Notes: a model not told the origin generated them from the sequence alone. DNA of 64,000 bases from Sulfurivermis sp040755915 (GCA_040755915.1 JBFLWM010000041.1:163227-227226); one strand, 5' to 3'. Shown: positions 47,736-56,199, numbered from the stretch's first letter. Program-made: numbers and translations.

Positions 47736-49046
47736 ATGCCCACCAATCCCTGGACTCCCGAACTCTGGCGCCTGCTGTGGGGCTTCCTTGCCGCCACGCT
47801 GCTGGGTGCCGTGCTGGGCAGCTTCTGGCTCGGCTGGGGGCTGGGGCTGGCCGTGTATCTGGGCTATCACATCTGGCAGCTGCGCCGCCTGGTGGACTGG
47901 CTGCGCAGCGGCAAGACGCGCAACATTCCCGAGGCCGGCGGCCTGTGGGGCGAGGTGTTCCACTACATCTACCAGCGCCAGCGCAAGCACCAGCAGCGCA
48001 AGCGCCAGCTGGAGGAAATTCTCGACCGCTTCCAGCAGGCCACTTCGGCCCTGCCCGATGCCACGGTGGTGATTGGTCCCAAGGACGAGATCCTGTGGTT
48101 CAACGATGCTGCCGCCGGTCTGCTCGGTCTGCACTCGGCGCAGGACAAGGGCCAGCCCATCGACAACCTGCTGCGCCATCCCGATTTCATCACCTACCTG
48201 CAGCAGAACGGCCGCAACGGCGAGGTGTTGCGCATCCCCTCGCCGGTGGATGACAGCCTGACCATCAGCATCCATCTCATCAACTACGGCCGTGACCAGC
48301 GCCTGCTGGTGGCGCGCGACATCAGCCAGCAACAGCGGCTGGATCAGATGCGCCGCGATTTCGTCGCCAACGTTTCCCATGAATTGCGCACGCCGCTTAC
48401 CGTGGTCAGCGGCTTTCTGGAGACCCTGATGGACAGCGGCGACGACTGCGCCGCGCGCTGGCAGCGCTCGCTGACCCTGATGCACCAGCAGGCAACGCGC
48501 ATGCAGCATCTGGTGGCCGACCTGCTGATGCTGTCACGGCTGGAGACCGATCGTTCCAGCCCGCCGCGGGAACTGGTGGAGGTGCCGGCGCTGCTCGCCG
48601 CCATCCGCGAGGATGCGCAGCTGCTTTCCGGCGACAAGGCCCATCACATCACGCTGGAAGCGGAGCCGGACCTGCGCCTGCACGGCGCGGAACGCGAGCT
48701 GCACAGCGCCTTCTCCAATATCGTCGGCAATGCGGTGCGCTACACGCCGGCCGGCGGCGAGATCCACCTCCGCTGGTGGAGCGATACCACCGGCGCACAC
48801 TTCTCCGTCAGCGACAGTGGCATCGGCATCCCGGCGGAACACCTGCCGCGCCTGACGGAACGCTTCTACCGCGTCGATACCGGCCGGTCGCGCGAGGTGG
48901 GCGGCACCGGTCTCGGCCTGGCCATCGTCAAACATGTGCTGACCCGCCACAGCGCCCGCCTGCGCATCGACAGCCGCCCGGGCAAGGGCAGCACCTTCAC
49001 CATCGACTTTCCCCTCGATCGCCTGGCGGGCTCCGCGTCTGCCTGA
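47736..49046 (+). CDS. phoR: Phosphate regulon sensor kinase PhoR
   Basis: A 436-residue kinase with two N-terminal membrane segments (about 12-44, GFLAATLLGAVLGSFWLG, GLGLAVYLGYH), a PAS domain (about 95-195) and a kinase core: phosphorylated His215 in NVSHELRTPLTVV, N box NIVGNAVRYTPAGG, G boxes DSGIGIPAEHL and GTGLGLAIVKHV. It senses phosphate through PstSCAB-PhoU. Its ATG immediately follows the phoB stop. Confidence 0.96.
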   Translation: MPTNPWTPELWRLLWGFLAATLLGAVLGSFWLGWGLGLAVYLGYHIWQLRRLVDWLRSGKTRNIPEAGGLWGEVFHYIYQRQRKHQQRKRQLEEILDRFQQATSALPDATVVIGPKDEILWFNDAAAGLLGLHSAQDKGQPIDNLLRHPDFITYLQQNGRNGEVLRIPSPVDDSLTISIHLINYGRDQRLLVARDISQQQRLDQMRRDFVANVSHELRTPLTVVSGFLETLMDSGDDCAARWQRSLTLMHQQATRMQHLVADLLMLSRLETDRSSPPRELVEVPALLAAIREDAQLLSGDKAHHITLEAEPDLRLHGAERELHSAFSNIVGNAVRYTPAGGEIHLRWWSDTTGAHFSVSDSGIGIPAEHLPRLTERFYRVDTGRSREVGGTGLGLAIVKHVLTRHSARLRIDSRPGKGSTFTIDFPLDRLAGSASA

Positions 49047-49133
49047 GGCGGAGAGGTTCCGGGGGCGGCTGCTGAAAGACACTGCCGCGGCGGAACTGCA
49101 TTTGCCGCAGGTCTGCCGTCCCGGATTACAGGC

Positions 49134-49161
49134 AAAAAAAAGCGACGCCGGGCGGCGTCGC
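49134..49161 (-). terminator. Terminator of the PilZ-like gene
   Basis: On the minus strand GCGACGCC and GGCGTCGC pair over a four-base loop (49161-49142), followed by eight T (49141-49134). It lies 35 bases after the PilZ-like stop codon. Confidence 0.85.
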
Positions 49162-49195
49162 GATAGTTGCGGCAGTTGCCAAAAGGGTGGCCGTT

Positions 49196-49594
49196 TCAGG
49201 CGAGACGGCCACCGGGGGGAAGCTGGGGGATCAACCAGGCGGGGATGGGCAGGCGCGGCAGCCCGCGGGCATAGCGGCGTGCCGCCGTCGCCCCGTCGAT
49301 GAGCTGGTGCAGGATCTCGCGCGTGGTGCGCGCATAGTCGGTGAACGCCAGCACGGCGGTGCCGCGCGAGGAGGCGGCGACCCGGGCACGCAGGCGATGG
49401 GTCACGAATTCGTCGTGATGGCGGTGGGTAAAGGACAGCTCCACCTCGGCCTGCTCGTCCAGGGTCACCAGGCCGGTGTCGACGGTCATGCCGTCGTAGC
49501 GCAACTGGCGCGCGGTGGCCCGCACCAGCCCCAGCGGGGCATAGGCCAGCATGATGTGGAGTGGCTGGCCGCCGTCGAGATAATCCTTGTGCAT
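49196..49594 (-). CDS. PilZ-like protein, Pho-regulated
   Basis: A 132-residue protein from ATG 49594 with GGGAGG upstream. The middle (ATARQLRYDGMTVDTGLVTL, DEQAEVELSFTHRHHDEFVT, HRLRARVAASSRGTAVLAFT) has the small-barrel pattern of PilZ domains, but the RxxxR and D/NxSxxG c-di-GMP motifs are not clear, so binding of c-di-GMP is uncertain. A perfect Pho box lies about 120 bases upstream on its strand and a strong terminator follows, so it is a single-gene Pho-regulon unit linking phosphate and possibly surface behaviour. Confidence 0.6.
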   Translation of the reverse strand: MHKDYLDGGQPLHIMLAYAPLGLVRATARQLRYDGMTVDTGLVTLDEQAEVELSFTHRHHDEFVTHRLRARVAASSRGTAVLAFTDYARTTREILHQLIDGATAARRYARGLPRLPIPAWLIPQLPPGGRLA

Positions 49595-49713
49595 AATCAC
49601 CCTCCCGCTATGGTCTTTCCTTAGCCGCCTGCAGGTTCCGTCACAGGCTTGGGACGTGTAACGATAGCCGGTTATAGTTGAGGCGCCAGGGCGGGAAAGT
49701 GTCCCGCAGCGCG

Positions 49714-49731
49714 GTGACAGCGGTGTGACAG
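49714..49731 (-). promoter_or_regulatory. Pho box before the PilZ-like gene
   Basis: On the minus strand CTGTCACACCGCTGTCAC holds two identical CTGTCAC half-sites exactly 11 bases apart, the best Pho box in the window. The direct-repeat orientation points to the minus-strand PilZ-like gene, not to the plus-strand gene at 49884. Confidence 0.85.
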
Positions 49732-49883
49732 CAGGCCGTCGCCCCGGCGCAACAGTTTGGGTTTTGGCAAAAACTTGCCACCGCCGATGCTTAGCTGTTG
49801 AAGTTAAAGCGGCTTGTCGCAGGGGTGGTCGCCAAACCACAAGTAATTGCTTAAGTAAAACTATTCTTGGATAAGAAAATAAA

Positions 49884-51170
49884 ATGAACCGGCGGCCAAA
49901 CAGGGCCTGGCTTGGGGGCTGGCTGGCGCTGCTGCTGTGCTGGCCGCTGCTGGCCGGTGCGGCGACGCCGCCCTGGTGGGAGCCGGCGGCAGACGGTTCT
50001 GTCCGGGTGCACCTGTATTTCTTCTGGTCCCAGTCCTGTCCCCATTGCCAGGAGGCGCGGCCCGACGTGGCGGCGATGGCAGCCGAGCTGCCCTGGCTGC
50101 AGGTGCATGATCTGGAAGTCAGCCGTGATCGGGAAAACGCCGCCTTCTATACGGAACTGGCCGGTGCGCTGGGCCAGGAGGCCCGTTCGGTGCCGGCCTT
50201 TCTGTTCTGCGGCAGCATGGTGGCGGGTTACGACGATGCTGCCGGCATCGGTCGTTTCCTGCGTGAGCAGCTCATCCGTTGCCACGACAGCCTGCGCGCC
50301 GGCGCCGGTCTGCCGGCGCCGCTGGTGCCGGGGGCCACCGAACTGCTGGCCCAGGCGGGCCTCGCCGGCCTGGGCGGCAGCAGTTCGCTGCCCCTGGTGA
50401 CCCTGGTGATCGCCGGTCTGGACGCCTTCAATCCCTGCGCCTTCTTCGTATTGCTGTTCCTGCTCAGCCTGCTGGTCCACGCCGGCGGCCGCCGCCGCAT
50501 GCTCCTGGTGGGCGGCGTGTTCGTCGCCATCTCCGGGCTGGTGTACTTCGCACTGATGGCCGCCTGGCTCAATGTCTTCCTGGTGGTGGGACAGTTGCAG
50601 ATCGTGACTCTGCTGGCCGGCCTGCTGGCGGTGGTGATGGCGCTCATCAACATCAAGGATTACCTGCGGCCCGGTCGCGGGCCCAGCCTGTCGATCCCGG
50701 CGGCCGCCAGGCCGGGGATCTACCAGCGGGTGCGCGGCCTGCTGCGCGCCGACAGTCTGCCGGCCCTGCTGGCCGGCACGGTGATCCTGGCCCTGGCGGT
50801 GAACAGCTACGAGCTGCTCTGCACCGCCGGTTTTCCCATGCTCTACACCCGCCTGCTCACCCTGCACCAGCTGCCGGCAAGCGCCTATTACGCCTATCTG
50901 GCCCTGTACAGCCTGATCTATGTCGTGCCGCTGCTGGTGATCGTCGCCGTCTTCAGCTGGACGCTGGGATCGCGCAAGTTGCAGCCGGAGGAAGGGGCGC
51001 TGCTCAAGCTGCTGTCCGGCAGCATGATGCTGGGGCTGGGGCTGGTATTGCTGCTGGCGCCGGAGCGGCTGTCCGATCTGCGCGTCGCGGCGGGTCTGCT
51101 GGGGGCGGCGCTGGGGGTGACGCTGCTGGCGCGCTGGGCAGAGCGCCGGCGCCGATCGGGCGGGAGATAG
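49884..51170 (+). CDS. Thioredoxin-fold plus DsbD/CcdA-like membrane protein
   Basis: A 428-residue protein: signal/anchor (LGGWLALLLCWPLLAGAA), an exported thioredoxin-like domain with Cys52-Pro-His-Cys55 (WSQSCPHCQEARPDVA), and from about 165 six or more membrane segments with DAFNPCAFFVLLFLLSL and NSYELLCTAGFPMLYT, the cysteine positions of DsbD/CcdA-type electron carriers. It probably passes reducing power across the membrane to a periplasmic thiol protein. Stands alone between two terminators. Confidence 0.8.
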   Translation: MNRRPNRAWLGGWLALLLCWPLLAGAATPPWWEPAADGSVRVHLYFFWSQSCPHCQEARPDVAAMAAELPWLQVHDLEVSRDRENAAFYTELAGALGQEARSVPAFLFCGSMVAGYDDAAGIGRFLREQLIRCHDSLRAGAGLPAPLVPGATELLAQAGLAGLGGSSSLPLVTLVIAGLDAFNPCAFFVLLFLLSLLVHAGGRRRMLLVGGVFVAISGLVYFALMAAWLNVFLVVGQLQIVTLLAGLLAVVMALINIKDYLRPGRGPSLSIPAAARPGIYQRVRGLLRADSLPALLAGTVILALAVNSYELLCTAGFPMLYTRLLTLHQLPASAYYAYLALYSLIYVVPLLVIVAVFSWTLGSRKLQPEEGALLKLLSGSMMLGLGLVLLLAPERLSDLRVAAGLLGAALGVTLLARWAERRRRSGGR

Positions 51171-51191
51171 CCTCCCCCTCGCGGGGGAGGC
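51170..51191. terminator. Convergent terminator hairpin
   Basis: GCCTCCCCC and GGGGGAGGC form a 9-bp stem with a four-base loop TCGC, directly at the stop codon of the thiol gene and nine bases before the end of the convergent small membrane gene. No T-tract, so termination strength is uncertain. Confidence 0.55.
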
Positions 51192-51199
51192 AACTGGGC

Positions 51200-51448
51200 T
51201 CAAACGCCCTGGCGGCTCAGGCGCTGGCTGCGCAGGGTGGCTCGGGCGGCGTAGACGGTGACCGCCAGCATGGGCAGCGCGAAGGCCAGCAGGGTGATGC
51301 CGACGCGGGCCGGTTCCACCAGGCGGACATCCACGCTGTTGGCCGCCAGGCCGGCGATGCCTTGCGGGGCAAAGATGAACAGGGCGCCCAGTACGGCCAC
51401 CAGGGCCAGGGCGGTCAGCAGCACGAAGAGCAGGACCAGTCGGTTCAT
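51200..51448 (-). CDS. Small two-segment membrane protein
   Basis: An 82-residue protein with two membrane segments (LVLLFVLLTALALVAVLGAL and VGITLLAFALPMLAVTVYAA) linked by a short polar loop (ANSVDVRLVEPAR). Positive C-terminal end (ATLRSQRLSRQG) suggests both ends inside. No family recognised. Confidence 0.65.
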   Translation of the reverse strand: MNRLVLLFVLLTALALVAVLGALFIFAPQGIAGLAANSVDVRLVEPARVGITLLAFALPMLAVTVYAARATLRSQRLSRQGV

Positions 51449-51534
51449 GATTTCACCATTAAATTGATAAAAGCCAGGGAAATGCGGCCGGACGTTTTAC
51501 CCGGAGTGGCGGGGTGAGTCAATGAGCAGATGGA

Positions 51535-52320
51535 TTACAGGCCCCAGTAACGGTTGTTCTTGCGCAGGCGGTTGAGAAAGACGGTGAATTCGATGCCGAG
51601 GCGCTGCTGCAGCGCCCGGGCCTCCGCGTCGAGGCGGCGCAGGTCGCGGCGCGGCTTGCCCTGCCGGGTGGTCAGGGCGATGACGTTGGCCTTGCCGTCC
51701 ACCGGGAGGCGCAGCAGGCGGTTGTCGAAGGTATCGGCGAGGTCGCTGATGATGTCTTCCAGCCGGAGGCTGTCGGCGGACCACAGGTTGGCGGCCAGCA
51801 CGCCGTTGCCGGCAAGGCGGGTGCGGCAGGCTTCGAAGAAGGCCAGCCCCGCGGTGCCCTGGGCCACGCCGTCGGCGGTGAAGGCGTCCACCAGGATCAG
51901 GTCATAGCCGCTGTGCGTCGCATCCGCCTGGCGGATGAAGTCGGCGGCATCGGCGATATGCACGTGCAGGCGCGGGTCAGCGGGCAGATGAAAGTGGCGG
52001 CAGGCCACCTCATGGACGAGGGCGCGGTACTCCACCGCGTCGAGGCGGCAGGCGGGAAAGTGGTGCAACAGGAACTTGGCGAGCGAGCCGCCGCCGAGGC
52101 CGAGCAGCAGCACGCGCTGCGGTGCGGGATGGAACAGCAGCGCACTCAGCATGGCGCGGGTGTAGGACAGGGCCAGGCGCAGGGGATCGTTCAGATCCAT
52201 GCTGCTCTGCTTGGGTTCGGAACCGAAATGGAGCGAACGCTGATTACCGTCCTCGACCACCTCCAGCGTGCCGAGCGCGTCGCGGTCCTGATGGATGACG
52301 ATGCCGCCGTATTTATACAT
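51535..52320 (-). CDS. Spermidine synthase-like aminopropyltransferase
   Basis: A 261-residue Rossmann-fold protein of the spermidine synthase-like group. Nucleotide loop VLLLGLGGGSLAKFLLHHF, then the acidic DAVEYRALVHEVA and YDLILVDAFTADGV. Several putrescine-site residues of true SpeE are not evident, so the substrate is unclear; such short stand-alone members are common in gammaproteobacteria. Divergent from the metallohydrolase gene with only 47 bases between. Confidence 0.8.
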   Translation of the reverse strand: MYKYGGIVIHQDRDALGTLEVVEDGNQRSLHFGSEPKQSSMDLNDPLRLALSYTRAMLSALLFHPAPQRVLLLGLGGGSLAKFLLHHFPACRLDAVEYRALVHEVACRHFHLPADPRLHVHIADAADFIRQADATHSGYDLILVDAFTADGVAQGTAGLAFFEACRTRLAGNGVLAANLWSADSLRLEDIISDLADTFDNRLLRLPVDGKANVIALTTRQGKPRRDLRRLDAEARALQQRLGIEFTVFLNRLRKNNRYWGL

Positions 52321-52367
52321 GGTGCTATTCTAGCGCCCACTTTTGGCAACGCTATCGCTTCTTTCGC

Positions 52368-53087
52368 ATGATTGAATTTCCCGCCATCGACTGGCCCGGC
52401 ATGGCGCCGGAAACCAGCGTGCGCATCAGCCCGCGTGCCCGTTATGTGCGCCTGCGCGTATTGCCGCCGGGGCGGGTCGAGCTGGTGCTGCCCAGGCGCC
52501 ACGACGTGCGCGCATTGCCGGGCTTCGTGCAGCAACACCGGCAATGGCTCATCGATACCCTGGCGCGCATGCAGACGGAACATGCGCAGCAGCAGGCGCA
52601 GCGCGTGGCGCCGGACGAGATATTTCTGCCGGCGCTGGATGAGCGCTGGCAAGTGGAATATCGCCGCGGCACGCGCAACGGCTGCTGGGAGCGGGCCGGG
52701 CGCGGCCTGCTGGTGCAATACAAGAACGAGGAGTGGGACAAGGTGTTGCAGCGCTGGCTGGCGGAGCGGGCCCGCCACAGCCTGGGGCCGGCCCTGCTGG
52801 CGCTGGCGGATGAATTGGGTTTCACCTGCAACGGCTACGCCATCCGCGGCCAGAAGACGCGCTGGGGCAGCTGCTCACCGAAGAAGGTCATCAATCTCAA
52901 CTGGCGCCTGCTGTTCCTGCCGCCGGAGCAGGTGCGCTACCTGATGGTGCACGAACTGTGTCACACCGTGCACCTCAATCACTCCACCCGCTTCTGGGGC
53001 CTGGTGGAGAAGATGCAGCCGGACTACAAGGCGTTGGATGCGGCCATGCGCAAGGCCAACCGGATGGTGCCGGCCTGGGCTCTATGA
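52368..53087 (+). CDS. YgjP-like zinc metallohydrolase (DUF45)
   Basis: A 239-residue protein of the YgjP/WLM-type family. The zinc motif is HELCHTVHLNH in MVHELCHTVHLNHSTRFW, with RWGSCSPKKVINLNWRLLF as the second family signature. Close in fold to wss1-like and SprT-like peptidases. Native substrate is not known. An ATG at 52368 follows the divergent start region of the aminopropyltransferase gene. Confidence 0.88.
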   Translation: MIEFPAIDWPGMAPETSVRISPRARYVRLRVLPPGRVELVLPRRHDVRALPGFVQQHRQWLIDTLARMQTEHAQQQAQRVAPDEIFLPALDERWQVEYRRGTRNGCWERAGRGLLVQYKNEEWDKVLQRWLAERARHSLGPALLALADELGFTCNGYAIRGQKTRWGSCSPKKVINLNWRLLFLPPEQVRYLMVHELCHTVHLNHSTRFWGLVEKMQPDYKALDAAMRKANRMVPAWAL

Positions 53088-53093
53088 GCCGAG

Positions 53094-53165
53094 TTGCAAG
53101 TGACAAGCTGCAAGTAAAACCAGGGTGCCAACTTCTTTTCACTTGTAACTTGCCACTTGAAACTT
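53094..53165. repeat. CAAGT/ACTTG-rich intergenic repeat
   Basis: About 70 bases between two convergent genes consist of short inverted units: TTGCAAGTGACAAGCTGCAA, then TTTTCACTTGTAACTTGCCA and CTTGAAACTTGTAGC. They could fold into an imperfect hairpin and act as a convergent terminator. This kind of ACTTG array occurs in many bacterial intergenic regions. Confidence 0.55.
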
Positions 53166-53169
53166 GTAG

Positions 53170-53925
53170 CTATTCTTCAGTCGGCAACATCACCCGCAAG
53201 TCCTGCTCCAGCGCATCCAGCATCTGATCCACGCGGCAGAAGGCGCGCAGCTGTTCCAGATCGCCGACACGCACCTCGTCGCCGCGCACATCCACGCTGT
53301 ACTGGCGCAGCTCGGCGAGGGCGCGGGAGAAACTCTCCGGCGTCATGCCGAGGCGCGAGGCGAGCAGTTTCTTGTCGTGGGGCAGGCGCGCGGCCTGGCC
53401 GCTGTTTTCCACCAGTTGCAGCAGGTACAGCGCCAGGCGCTGGGAGGCGGTGCGCAGGCGCAGGCTCTTTATTTCGCGCACCATGTGGCGGTATTTCTGC
53501 GCCATCGAGCCGAGCAGGGCGATGGCGAGGTCGGGATTGCCCTTCAGTTCGCCCAGCAGCAGGCGGGCGGGGATCAGCAGCACGCGGGACGGCTCCACCG
53601 CGCGTGCCGAGCGCAGATAACGCTGCGAGGTGAGCACGGTGGCGACGACGAAGGACTCGAACGGGCGCAGCAGCTCCACTATCGCCTCGCGGCCGTCGCT
53701 GCTGTCGGCGCTGAGCTGGACGCTGCCCTGGGCCAGCAGGTAGAGATATTCCGATTGCTCGCCGGTACGGAACAGGTATTCGTCACGCTCGTAGCGGCGC
53801 AGGGTGGCGCCGGCCGCCAGATTGTGCAGCGCCTGGGCGGAGACGCCGGAGAACAGCGGCGCCTGCGCAAACAGGGCCGCTGCGGCGTCCGGGCCCTCCT
53901 GGCTGAATGTTGGCGTGTCGGTCAT
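53170..53925 (-). CDS. Crp/Fnr-family transcription regulator
   Basis: A 251-residue regulator with an N-terminal cyclic-nucleotide-binding-type barrel (FSGVSAQALHNLAAGATLRR, EYLFRTGEQSEYLYLLAQGS) and a C-terminal winged helix (KKLLASRLGMTPESFSRALA, YSVDVRGDEVRVGD). The Cys cluster of FNR is absent. Related to regulators of the Dnr/Anr-like group that respond to NO or redox; signal not evident. Upstream neighbour is the small gene at 53930, four bases away. Confidence 0.88.
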   Translation of the reverse strand: MTDTPTFSQEGPDAAAALFAQAPLFSGVSAQALHNLAAGATLRRYERDEYLFRTGEQSEYLYLLAQGSVQLSADSSDGREAIVELLRPFESFVVATVLTSQRYLRSARAVEPSRVLLIPARLLLGELKGNPDLAIALLGSMAQKYRHMVREIKSLRLRTASQRLALYLLQLVENSGQAARLPHDKKLLASRLGMTPESFSRALAELRQYSVDVRGDEVRVGDLEQLRAFCRVDQMLDALEQDLRVMLPTEE

Positions 53926-53929
53926 GGTG

Positions 53930-54229
53930 TCAGCTCCCGAATTCGTGGCGGCCGCGGCGCAGGCGCTTGTACTGGCGCACCATGATGATGGTCTTGTGTA
54001 CCGCCGGTGCGTCGAAGGCGGCGACGTCGAGCACCACCGTCAGGCGGCGGCCTTGCGGTCCCTCGTCACCGATGGTGATGCTGTTGCATGCCTCGCCGCT
54101 GTGGCGGCGTGTGACGAAGCGGGCATCCCAGACGATTTCCCGGCCCTCGAAGGGGCCGCAAAAGCGCAGCTGCAGCTCCGGCCCGCCCAGCGGGATCAGG
54201 GCCTGATAGTCGGGAGTGGCGTGGGGCAT
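53930..54229 (-). CDS. Hypothetical protein, possibly PilZ-like
   Basis: A 99-residue protein from ATG 54229; an upstream start at 54280 would run into the pstS Pho box. Beta-rich (LQLRFCGPFEGREIVWDARF, SITIGDEGPQGRRLTVVLDV) with a basic C-terminus (VRQYKRLRRGRHEFGS). The length and strand pattern recall small PilZ-like proteins but motifs are missing. Likely transcribed with the Crp-type gene. Confidence 0.5.
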   Translation of the reverse strand: MPHATPDYQALIPLGGPELQLRFCGPFEGREIVWDARFVTRRHSGEACNSITIGDEGPQGRRLTVVLDVAAFDAPAVHKTIIMVRQYKRLRRGRHEFGS

Positions 54230-54273
54230 GGCGGACAGCGTACCTGCTCGAAAGAGTGGAGGCCAGACGTCCG

Positions 54274-54312
54274 CTGTCATAAAGCAGTAACAGTAGTGTC
54301 ATACATATGACA
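54274..54312 (+). promoter_or_regulatory. Pho box array before pstS
   Basis: CTGTCATAAAGCAGTAACAG (54274-54293) is a PhoB site whose first half matches CTGTCATAA closely. TGTCATACATATGACA (54297-54312) follows and is nearly palindromic, so it may be a second PhoB site or a site for a dimeric regulator. The distance to the pstS ATG is about 90 bases. Confidence 0.82.
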
Positions 54313-54398
54313 ACACCCGCACCCATACTGCGTCCCGTTGCAAAGCGGGGGCCGGTGGTTCCGGCGCTTGTCTCGACCTACCAAGAGGATTGACCTGT

Positions 54399-55376
54399 AT
54401 GACTTTCAAGAAAGTTTTCACCGCGGCCGCCCTGGCCTCGGCACTGGTGGCCGGCAGTGCCATGGCCGCCATGCCGAAGGTTGATGCGGGCCTGCCGGAA
54501 TACCAGCGCGCCTCCGGCGTGTCCGGCAACTTCTCCAGCATCGGCTCCGACACCCTGAACAACCTGATGACGCTGTGGGCGGAGGATTACAACCGCTTCT
54601 ATCCCAACGTCAACATCCAGATCCAGGGCGCCGGTTCCTCCACCGCGCCCCCGGCCCTGACCGAAGGCACCGCCAACTTCGGCCCGATGAGCCGCGCCAT
54701 GAAGTCCTCCGAGGTGCAGGCCTTCGAGAACAAGTACGGCTACAAGCCGACCGCCGTGCCGGTGGCCATCGACGTGCTGGCCGTGTACGTCAACAAGGAC
54801 AACCCGATCAAGGGCATGACCATGGCGCAGGTGGATGCGATCTTCTCCGCCACCCGCCGCTGCGGCTACAAGGAAGAGATCACCCGCTGGGGCCAGCTCG
54901 GCCTGACCGGCGCCTGGGCCAACCGCGACTTCACCCTGTACAGCCGCAATGCCGTGTCCGGCACCTACGGCTTCTTCAAGGAGCACGCGCTGTGCAAGGG
55001 CGACTTCAAGGCCTCCATCAATGAGCAGCCGGGTTCGGCCTCCGTGGTGCAGGGCGTGACCGAATCCATCAACGGCATCGGCTACTCCGGCATCGGCTAC
55101 ATCACCTCCGGCGTGCGTGCCGTGCCCCTGGCCAAGGCCGAGGGTCAGCCCTTCGCCCCGGCCGACGCCGAGCATGCCGCCGACGGCAGCTACCCGATGG
55201 CCCGCTTCCTGTACGTCTACGTGAACAAGCACCCGAACCGCCCGCTGTCGCCGATGGAGCGCGAGTTCTTCAAGCTGGTGCTGTCCAAGCAGGGGCAGGA
55301 AACCGTGGTCAAGGACGGCTACATCCCGCTGCCCGCCGCCGTGGTCAAGCGCGAGCTGGAAAAGCTCGGCCTGTAA
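54399..55376 (+). CDS. pstS: Phosphate ABC transporter binding protein
   Basis: A 325-residue periplasmic protein from ATG 54399 with signal peptide FTAAALASALVAGSAMAA. Phosphate-contacting regions are SSIGSDTLNNLMTLWAEDYN, IQGAGSSTAPPALTEGTAN and the loop SRNAVSGTYGFFKEHALC. It resembles the Pseudomonas-type PstS with an insertion of the GCGYKEEITRW kind. Pho boxes upstream; a strong terminator after it separates it from the downstream genes. Confidence 0.95.
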   Translation: MTFKKVFTAAALASALVAGSAMAAMPKVDAGLPEYQRASGVSGNFSSIGSDTLNNLMTLWAEDYNRFYPNVNIQIQGAGSSTAPPALTEGTANFGPMSRAMKSSEVQAFENKYGYKPTAVPVAIDVLAVYVNKDNPIKGMTMAQVDAIFSATRRCGYKEEITRWGQLGLTGAWANRDFTLYSRNAVSGTYGFFKEHALCKGDFKASINEQPGSASVVQGVTESINGIGYSGIGYITSGVRAVPLAKAEGQPFAPADAEHAADGSYPMARFLYVYVNKHPNRPLSPMEREFFKLVLSKQGQETVVKDGYIPLPAAVVKRELEKLGL

Positions 55377-55387
55377 GCCGCAAACCA

Positions 55388-55418
55388 CAGACCGCCCCGT
55401 CCGGGGCGGTCTGTTTTT
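55388..55418 (+). terminator. Terminator after pstS
   Basis: CAGACCGCCCC and GGGGCGGTCTG form an 11-bp stem with a four-base loop, followed by TTTTT. It should let PstS be made in excess over the membrane subunits. Confidence 0.92.
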
Positions 55419-55442
55419 CCACTGAAATTTTTGGGAGACACA

Positions 55443-56048
55443 ATGATGCTTGCGAACAAGAGCAGGATGACGCTCGCCGCCGTGGCGCTGCTGGGTCTGG
55501 GTCTGAGCGGCTGCGCCACCACCGAGCAGGGCGCCGCCAGGGATGACAGCAAGACCGGGATGGCGAGGACCGCTGCGGTGGAAACCAGCACCATGCTGCC
55601 GCAGCAGTATTTCGAGCTGCACAAGGACGGCCGCATCTGGGTGTTCGGTGATGCCGCGCTGTACAAGGGCGCCGTCACCGGCAAGGAAGTGCCGCTGGCC
55701 ATGACCCGCATCGGCGCCGGCCCCAAGCGCGAAACCGTGGTCTTCGGCCTGACCAAGGACGAGAGCAAGAAGGTGGCCGGTCTGGGCCAGGTCGCCCTGT
55801 TCGACGGCAAGCTGGACGGTGCCGCCGAAGGCTTCTACGGCGAGATCGTCAAGGATGGCCGCCACTATGTCTTTGACGGCTGGGGTGAGATGAAGGCCTT
55901 CCGTGCCACCGGCGAAGCTCCCTACGTCTTCACCTACGTCGGTGCCGGTCCCAAGCGCGCCACCGTGGTCTACGTGCGCAACAAGGCACAGAGCAAGGCC
56001 GTCCCGAGCGCCCTGGTCGCCCGGTTCCGCCAGTTCCACAGTCTGTAA
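55443..56048 (+). CDS. Lipoprotein with internal duplication, between pstS and pstC
   Basis: A 201-residue lipoprotein from ATG 55443 (or 55446) with GGGAG upstream. Signal ends in the lipobox LSGC (Cys24). Two repeats follow: 59-108 (ELHKDGRIWVFGDAALYKGA, IGAGPKRETVVFGLTKDE) and 134-184 (EIVKDGRHYVFDGWGEMKAF, VGAGPKRATVVYVRNKAQ), sharing KDGR and GAGPKR-TVV. Enclosed by its own terminator, preceded by pstS terminator. Role in phosphate uptake or envelope sensing is inferred from place only. Confidence 0.78.
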   Translation: MMLANKSRMTLAAVALLGLGLSGCATTEQGAARDDSKTGMARTAAVETSTMLPQQYFELHKDGRIWVFGDAALYKGAVTGKEVPLAMTRIGAGPKRETVVFGLTKDESKKVAGLGQVALFDGKLDGAAEGFYGEIVKDGRHYVFDGWGEMKAFRATGEAPYVFTYVGAGPKRATVVYVRNKAQSKAVPSALVARFRQFHSL

Positions 56049-56054
56049 GACTCT

Positions 56055-56118
56055 GCGGGGGATGCCGGGCAACGACGGGGCAGCGCCCCGTGTCGCCCCG
56101 CATCCCCCGCGGCTTTTT
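56055..56118 (+). terminator. Terminator after the lipoprotein gene
   Basis: GCGGGGGATGC (56055-56065) pairs with GCATCCCCCGC (56100-56110) around a GC-rich inner hairpin, then CTTTTTG. It isolates pstC from the upstream genes. Confidence 0.85.
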
Positions 56119-56121
56119 GCT

Positions 56122-56169
56122 CTGTCACGCCTTTGTAACATTCGTGTTTTACCGTAACCGTCCTGTCAT
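56122..56169 (+). promoter_or_regulatory. Two Pho boxes before pstC
   Basis: Box 1: CTGTCAC (56122-56128) and TTGTAAC (56133-56139). Box 2: CCGTAAC (56152-56158) and CTGTCAT (56163-56169). In each the half-sites are 11 bases apart, and the boxes are 30 bases apart. pstCAB therefore has its own Pho-controlled promoter. Confidence 0.82.
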
Positions 56170-56199
56170 ACGACCGAATCCAGACGAGACCCCCGCTCC

